Origin: Azorinus chamasolen
Taxonomy: Eukaryota > Mollusca > Bivalvia > Cardiida > Solecurtidae
Assembly: GCA_963576725.1 (NCBI GenBank)
Contig: OY755240.1
Location: 59,954,633-60,018,632, forward strand
Direction of reading: 5' to 3'
Length of the DNA stretch: 64,000 nt
Part shown: one piece after another, positions 35,801 through 44,800 of the stretch
How the letters are laid out: each line of letters starts with the position of its first letter
Position numbering within the stretch: position 1 is the first letter of the stretch
Notes under the pieces: model-generated
Told to the model about the DNA's origin: nothing
Database searches by the model: none
Seen by the model: the letters and a program-made list of their open reading frames with translations, nothing else
Made by a program: the position numbers and the translations under genes

Positions 35801-38800
35801 CTATTGACCGAGTCTCAATCAGCTTGGATTCTGATGAGACGCCGAGTAACTCAGCAAAAAATAAACACAGTAAAACATCGCTATAACGGCCACTGAATTA
35901 CATCAAGTATTTTGTGTTAAAGGCATGTGGGTGCTTAAAGCAAGGTGGGAGTAGGAGCGTTTTGTTTTACTTTCACCTTGCTTTAAGTAGGTGGCGGTGG
36001 TCTAGTGGTAACGCGCTTGACTATCAGTCCGGAGGTCCGGGGTTCAAATCCCGGTCCCACCCGGAAATTTCAGAGATGCTTTTCTGTGTCTCCCACCCGC
36101 ACATACTCTCCACCCAGGGGTTAAAATGGGTACCTGTGAGGGTCACTCGCCGGTACTGCGGCTGCATGATTGCGCCATATGTTAGCAGTGCTCAATATTG
36201 TAGGCCAATGACTCAATGACCAGGGGAGTAAATGTACAGTCGGCTGAGCGGTCATTCGGACTGAAAGTAGACTATAACTAGGTACTTTACTTTAAGCAGC
36301 CACCGGCCCTAAATATCAACTAATTAACACAATTTAGTGGCCGTTATTGAAAGGTTTTACTATGCGCATTCAGGTACTAAAATCGTAATTTCTCCACAAA
36401 ACCCAATAATGTGAACACTCTTTAGAATCGTTTCGAAGAGTTGATTCTAAAGAGTGGTCACAAAATAGGGTATGGTGGAGAAATAAAGGAGTTGTTCTTG
36501 AAAATATTTTACTATACGCACCTGATCTGTACCTCTGTGGATCCAAGTGTTTGCAAACGCCCTTCAGACAGCGCTTTGTAGTGTAAGTGAGTCTGCATAA
36601 CTATAGAGCTGGTAGTTAATTCGTTATGCTCAGTCCTTGAACATCCATTTTAACTCTTATACAATAACTCCCCTTTAAACCAGACGTTTACTTTAGTATT
36701 TATAAATATCGGTCTTTGGGATAGGTGTCAGCTTAATGCAAGGTGAAATTCATGCAGAAAGCTGTTCTAGGAGCTTTTCTGCATGACTTCCATCATGCAT
36801 TAAGTAATCGTCTGCCTAAAAGTATCTAAATTCTTCTCTACTAGAATTTCGGTTAAGAGGGTTTTTACTGCTGTATCCCACGTGGGGAAAATCAGCTAAA
36901 AAGGAACCAAGTGCAATATTTTGATCTCATTCGACTCGATCACGCTTTCGAGAAAAAAGACAGGCTTTTGAGACACTATCGAGCGCGTGCCAAACAACTT
37001 AGAATTTCTTGTTGTCTTATCTGAACCCAAGTTGTTTGCAAATGCGACTAAAATCGAGGCAAGCTGGATAAGAGCTAGACAGGCCTGAGTTATGTCTGAA
37101 TACTATAGACCAAACCTTAGCCCTTACCTCGCTGTGAAAATCATTGTCAGCTCAAATTTGAATATTGTGCACAGAGGTCTTGATATAGATGCGTACAACA
37201 AATATTTTCAACAATAACTCCTTAATAAAGAGTGGTCACAGTAAAAGGTTTAGCGGAGAAAGAAAAGACGATTTTAGTATTTGGGTACGCACTTTTATCT
37301 GTAGCTCTGGGGGAATGTTTGATGCTATTTCTGATCCGTTCAAGCCTTTTAGAAACTGATGATCGAGTGTCAAACATCTTTGATTTTGAACAGACGTCGG
37401 GTTACTCGGCGTATCATCTGGATCAATGATGTTTGTTTCATGGCATGAAAAGAGGGATGATGGTTAAAGGATTATGGAAGTGTATCTGTATACATGTACA
37501 TTTAGTGACTGAAATAAACTGCAGTGCAAAACCTTTGTCACACAGTTATAACACAGTTTATAGGATACACAATTGCACTGTCTTGCCACTAATGGAATTT
37601 CAGGACATGTAAGAAATGATGTCTTTTAGACTTTATAAACAGTGTAGATCGCGTTAAAAATAAGGTGTCTAATATACAGTTGAACCTGTCTTAAGCGACC
37701 ATCAAAAAGGGGTCTAATTATGGGTTTGTATGGCAGGTGATAACTCAATGAAGGTCAAAAGTAATGCAGAATGTTCCTACTGGAGCTTTATGCATTAGTT
37801 TTGCCCTGCTTTGAGCAACCACCGGTTTTCTAAGATTCTTATGTTACATAATTGACACTTAAGACATGTTCTACTGTATACATATACTGTTTGGTAAAAG
37901 TACAAAAATGAGTCATGCAGGAAACACCACATACAGAACAAACACTCGCCCGAACTACAACACAAGGAAAAAGCAAATGTATGTAAGTAGAAAAAACAAC
38001 AAGAGACGCACAAAGACAAAACAAACATACAATAGGAGGAAGATGGAAGTACCGCCTTGGAACGGTCAGTGACAAAAGTCACTGGGGGGTTAAACCGGTT
38101 TATGGGCGCCCAACCTCACTCTTATTCCATCCCCACCCTAAAAGACAAACAGTGTAAATAAACGTATCCCCTATCCGACTGTCAATGCAGGTCCATTCGG
38201 TTTCTTCCAAACTGGAACAGCACTATTTTTACCCTAAATTGCAGATTTTGATATATAAAAGAATACGTACCAACTGAAATTAAGGAATATAGTACCTGAC
38301 AAATTGAAATGTCTCAACCCTGTCCTTCATAAACGCCTTTTCAGGCATTTGCAAACAGAGTAGACCTAGATCAGACAGCTCTGTAGCAACCCGTTCTGCA
38401 AATAACGTTGCACTAGTATTTCAAAACAGGTTGAACTTTATTTCAATGTGCCATTTTCGATGCCAATTCGTTTTGAAATAAAGTTGCACTTTGAAATAAT
38501 TATTCGCTATATGTCTCCTATAGGAGCCGTCTAGTCAGGGTCCGCTCTGTTTGCTAATGGAATTTGATAGATCCTTATCTATACTTTCTAAAATGGCAAC
38601 AATGTTCCACATTCCATATCTTATTATAATTATTTTGTCCATGAATGTTCAGTAGGTATTGGAATTTGGAATAAACATAGAACAAGGACAGGGTTAACGA
38701 AAAACAGTTAATTACATGCGTTCGAGATTTATTGTACAATCACCCGACACATCTTGCTTTCCACAAGTTAACCCTTACAATGCTGAATTTCAAGTGGACT

Positions 38801-41800
38801 ATTCCAAAATTAAAACAGGTCAAGCTTATGGTGAATATTTAGGAATTTTTAAAGGAAAAGTACAACAAGACAAACAATGCAGACGCTGATGAGAGGGCTC
38901 CTCTAGGAGCCCTCTCATATGGGTCTACAATGTTTGCAAAGGACATAAGTGACTCGTGCCCCGCATTGTAAGGGTTAACATACAATAAATCTAAATGCTA
39001 GATGGTAAGATTCTTAATATATTCTTTTAGTCGGTTTTGTCATTGACTTTAACGAATATTTCTGTACCTGGTATAAATCGATGTAGTTCGTCTTGAGTCT
39101 CTCCAGACTTTCATCACAGCTCTCCACGATGTATCGTCGACTGAGGCCAATGCTGTTAACATTCGTGCTATCCATCGAACCTCTCACTTTCGCTGCGACG
39201 ACAAACCGTTTTCGGTCATGTCTGTGAGTTAACATAAGATATGCGTTCAACATCATCCACCTTGAAATGACCTTGACGATAATGTATGATAATACCAAAC
39301 TAGGTCTTTTGAAAAGGCCAATGTGTCTTTTACAGTATTTATGCAAAGAATTTTCAAAAACTTTCAAGATGTTTCTGCCATTTTGATATATTTAACTTAA
39401 GCTGATGCTACCAAAACCGGCGACCGTCTTGGACGCCATCTTGGATTTCTAGGAACGCCACCACTTTTCCAAATTTATGCTGACAGAGTCAGATACTACA
39501 GGCATTAACTAAAATTTTGGTATATAATATGTCTTGTTAACAGACGGGTATTATCTACTCTTAAAACAGAGACCTTATCTGGCAATAGTCACTATGCCAT
39601 GTGTAAAACCCTGATCAGATGTTTGGCATTGCCTGTCTTTTACTGTTTGCTAAGCTGTATGATCTCCATAACGTTATGTATAAATTGCCGATGATGGCAT
39701 GTCCTTCGTCGATCATCTGGACGTGATCGCAGAGTACTGCAATAAATCGGCACATCACTATTTACTAGTTTATGTTACTACACATCAATTAAAGTGAACA
39801 GGTCTTTTGATTAAGATCTCGACTGTATGCTTCATATCTCTACGCAAAAAATAATGTTTCGGGATATGGCCTACCTATGATCATATTCGTTTAAAATATA
39901 AGTTTAGCGTGTGCGCTTAAACATTAGGGCTTAATTGAGTTAAGGTTGAAATCTTAGAGCGACCTATTTGCATATTAGAGTCTCTAGTCTCTAGACTTCT
40001 CCTGTGGGGCCACAGTGATGATCAGTCACTGCGTTTTGGCTGATTGCGTTCAGCTCTTCTTCTAACGTTTGAGCCACAGCCAGCTTGAAACGCGTTCACT
40101 AGCTGGGCCTGGTCTCTGGATAGCATTCACTCTATCCCTGCAAGTAGATCCAATTGCTGTCATCGGTCGGCACACAGACTATGCACAGAAACCTCTTGCG
40201 CCAACTTCTACAGAGAAAAGCTATGTGCGCCAGTCTCGTTGCTTGCAGAGGTCTAACAGCTCTGTGTACTTTTTTCTTTTCCTTTCGTATGCCTCCTCGC
40301 ATCCTGTTCCCAATGGTACTGTCAGCTCTAGAACATTGAGCTTTTTCCCTGCCTTGGACCACAGTGCGGTTGTCTGGACCATATCTTGGAACTCAGGCCT
40401 ATTTCCGAGGTCAATCTCGATGTTCCAGCCTGCTGTACCATCAAGGATTGATGCGTTCTGTGGGTTCTGTCCCTTTTCAGACGTCACCGGCTTGACAAGG
40501 CAATGTGTCTGAAATATGGATGGCTTCCTCGATCCTTGTTTCTGTCTTTCTCCAGCTAGTCAGCTAGCTCCTTGAAGACTGAGTCATCACCCACCAGCAT
40601 CTTTCTTGTTACAATGCTGCAGAGCAGGATGACAGGACAGACATGCTCTAAGGTACCTGGTTTGTCACAAAGACTGCACTTGGAGTCAGCTGTGAGTGCC
40701 CATCTGCATAGGTTCACTGGCGATGGCAAGAGCTCATAGACCGACTTGAAGAGGAAGGACAACCTCAGTGGCTCAAACTTCCATATGTCTTCCCAGGTAA
40801 ACTTGGTATCCTTCCAACTTTCCTATATACGAGGTTTGTTCGATATGTATTGTGTATTGTACAACAGCACGAGAACTGTGTGCACGATTTCAACGATATT
40901 GATACACATGAATAGTTATTTTAATAGGTTTACAATGGTATGTCGGTGTATATTTTATGTAACACAGTTTTAAAATAACCACCATTTCGACTGGACCATT
41001 CGTTGACCACTGTTGCAAAAATAGTTGGAAACATGTTGAGAATATTGAAGAAATAATACCGTACATAAAAGATCGTACAAAACTCGGTAATTCGGTAAAG
41101 CAGATTTTTACTGAATTGAGGGAAGTTTATGGGTCCCATAACGTATCTTATGAGACGTAGATGGAGAAAGACATTTCACACCGGCACAGAGTCTGTTACA
41201 GACGCTTCAAAATCAGGACAATCATTGAAAGTGTTGGCTGATACACCGTTCGCGATATTGCCAAAGCTGAGGTCAATGCTGTTAAAGCTGCATATCACTA
41301 TCGAGAGTACATTTCATTCTGAAGCCTATCTTGAAAGTAGAGAAGATTTCTGCCAGATGGATACCCCATCTATTGAGATATGAACAAAAAAGGGTACGCG
41401 TACAAACGGCCAAGCAAATGCTAAAAATGTTTCCAAACTTCAATTTGCAAAAAAGGGCAATTTGTAAACTTTGTTAATGGAGACAAGAGATGGGTGCAAT
41501 ATTTCGAGCCAGTTAGGAAAATAGGAAACAAGGTATGGCTTACCAAACAGAGTAGATGACCTGTAGTTGCCAAAGGACAATGGACACAAATAACGTACTC
41601 TATACTATATTCGTCTCATATGACGGTATGGCCATTGCAAGTTGCGGTGCCGAAAGGCAAAAGTGTCACTGGGCGATATTACCGTGATGTGGTACTATAA
41701 TGAAATTGCGTATCTATAAGGGAAAGGATTAACACTCTTTCCAGTGGGTATTTAATTTGCAGCTGACACTTCAGCCGTTTTCCGCAATGATTATTATCAG

Positions 41801-44800
41801 ACTGACCACCCGCTGTTTATTGGCGTGATTACCAAACCGCTTGCACAATGTCATCCAGTGAGGACTCCTTTATTCATTGAGTAACTGCCTCTCGGAGAAA
41901 ACATTCATTTATTTATTATGATCACGTAATTTCGTCGTGTGACTGATATTTGTATATTCGTGCCCTTCTTACACATTGCTATTTGTGTTGATTTTATTGC
42001 ACATACTAAGCCGAAACTATTGTAACGAAGCATTTTTATGTCAGAATAATATACCTTGATTGGTTCCGGATGCTATCTTTTAAAACGCCTTTTTTGTATT
42101 CATCGAATACAGGTCAATAAATTGCACTAGACTGTTATGTATAATGGCAGTTGTCAGGTAGGCGAGTTTATCATGGGTCCGACGTGGGAACGCCACCTTT
42201 GTATTCATTGCTACGAAAAGAATACAAAGATATTACCAGAAATGACGTTCCGTGACAGGATTTCAACGTGTGTGTATGTCTAGAAAACCTGTAGTATATT
42301 GCTAGGTAAGCGATTTGAGTTATCTGTAGTTTTGTATATACAGGATTATCTCCCTTTTTGACTGTTTGTTTAAATTGGTTAATTTTTCGTGTATCAAAGT
42401 TATTTCACTTTTAAACTTCATTTTTGTATACCTTAGTAAAATTAGTACTGTGTATATATTCAAATATGTGAGGCGGTTGGTCAATCGGAATAATTAATAT
42501 GAATAAAAACTGTTTACATGCTGATTTACTGACGTACCTCAAATTAATGGAAGCTGTATACAAATGCTGAGACTGGAGCAAACTTATTCAACGATCACTG
42601 CTGGTTATTTTGTGATCAGGACACTGGATATTCATAGAAATTTCAGTGGCGGCTTTATATACATATGTGTAGAAGCTATATCGTTGGTTTTTGACTGATA
42701 GAGTGTTGCACTCATTAAGGTTAATAACTGGTGAATATACTGTCTGCTTGGGCAACGTAATTGTGCAGTTACCTGTTCTTTTGAATAGGCTATTTAATAG
42801 CGGTCTCAGATTAGCTGAGGCATTGAGATAGTGTTGCTCAGACTGATATAGCCTGGGGTTATATTCGGTTTGAAGCAGGTTTGCTGAGGTCCGTGCTCAA
42901 GGTTCGGAGCATTGCTGAACCGTCTTCCTAAAGCCGTCTTTTTGAAGCCGTCTTTCTGAGGCAGTGTTTTCGAGCACGGGCTCGGGGCATACTGCAGGCA
43001 GGCTTCAAAGCGTTAGGTTATAAGCTTCTTGAAGCAGGTTTCATACACTGCTCCAGGGTCCATGCTTATAAAGCTTTTAGTTGAGTCTGAGTTTCGTTCT
43101 CAGGCTTTTGATTGGTCAGATTTGAGTTCTTAAGCTTTTGATTGGTCAGATTTGAGCCAAAGGCTCAAATCTGACCAATCAAAAGCTTGAGAACGATCTC
43201 AGACTCAACTAAAAGCTTTATAAGCATGGACCCAGATAGGTTTCAGACCGTAGGGTTACATACATGCTTTGAGACAGGGTTTGAGACATAGGTTTGAAGT
43301 CACAGTAGTGTTGAGATAGCTTCAAACCACAGGTTTCAACAGGGTTGATGCCTAGGGTCTCAACTCGCATAGCCTAGGGTTATATAACTCACATTTATAC
43401 TGTTTCATGACATAGCTTGAAGATTGTATTCCAAGCACCATTTTGAAGTTGGGGCATTGACCAGCCGTATCGCTGGCTTTGAACTGTAGTAGTTGTTCAC
43501 AGTTATAGTTCATTATTTTATTGTTGGACCCAAAGCTGAGATATTGTTGGTCACCATAAACATAGGTGTTTGTGTATAGTTTCATGTTTTCATAGTGTTA
43601 GTATCAGGCAAAGTAGCCTCAGAACACCATACTATCATCATCGGCTAGCATAGCCCAGCCACATCAATTTTTCAAGCCTTGTGCTGTGATTGGCTCAAGA
43701 CATTGTCACCTCACAGAACGCCCGAAATATTTAAAAAGGTCTGAAGCTGGGTCTTGTCATTGGGACATCAACCAGCATCCTGACAGTGTCTATTGCATGA
43801 TAGTGCCCCAGTACATATATCTGAAATTTTCAAATGTTGGTATTAAACGTTGTACATGTATTTACAGCTATCTTTTGATAACTTTTTCATGCCATGATGG
43901 AAAACATTTGTAATTTTCGATGAGTACCCAAACTCACTTTGCGAGCCAGCTGCCAACAATTTCTTCGGATTTCCCAGCGCTATACACGTTCGCAGTATCT
44001 ATGAAATTTCCACCATAGTTGGCGTAAACGTCCATAATGCAATGGGACAGCTCCTCGGATAGTTGTCTTGGACTGTCAAAGAACTGTAAAGAAACCTCCA
44101 TAAACAGATTAATCATATTGATGATAAATGTAAACAAACCAGGTTCACAACGATTAGCAAATCTATCATTTATGGATATAAACTATCTCCCTCATGGATA
44201 TTCGTGTAAGAAATAGTGGCATCATGATAATTTGCTATCTGAATAGTATTATCATTTTAATAATAATAATAATAAATATTATTACAATTATAAGGGAATA
44301 TGGATGTTTTAGCCAAGGTAAAATCTGTAGAATCAGATTAATACTATTTCACAAGCAAACAACGGAGACTCGGTCCAGGATCTGGGTTTTCTCAGTTTGT
44401 AGACGTATATATGGAGTTAGGGGTTAATGTGTCTATTATAACTTAGACATTTATACTTTAGATCAGTCATGTAAGTTTTAACCCTATCCTTCATATAAAC
44501 GCCTTTTCATGCTGTTGCAAACAGAGTAGACCCTGATCAGACTGCTCCCATAGGAGCCGTCTGATTAGGGTCTGCTCTGTTTGTTTATGACATAATATAG
44601 ATCTGAGCAAAAAGTTCCCTTTAAAAAGTTTATAAATATCAATGCCGTCCTTATTTTCGACACGAATACTGAACATGTAAAGGGTTATAGAATTAGATAA
44701 GCTCCAGACGTATATATGGAGTAAAGGGTTAAAAACTACGCAGTTGACAATTTTGCAGATTATGGTTAAACAACGGGCCGCATTTGACTTATCTATACAT

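Noticed and set aside
35988..36075. Possible tRNA gene
   Set aside because: The A and B boxes are good but the anticodon arm does not pair, the acceptor stem has a mismatch, and the match continues into a SINE body present twice.
40069..40512. 147-residue plus-strand open frame
   Set aside because: It is antisense to the decayed LINE tail, whose minus-strand fragments match known reverse-transcriptase C-termini.
43600..43790. TATA-like ATATTTAAAAAGG considered as a retroelement or alternative promoter
   Set aside because: No matching repeat, LTR partner or coding region nearby; TATA-like words are frequent in AT-rich introns.
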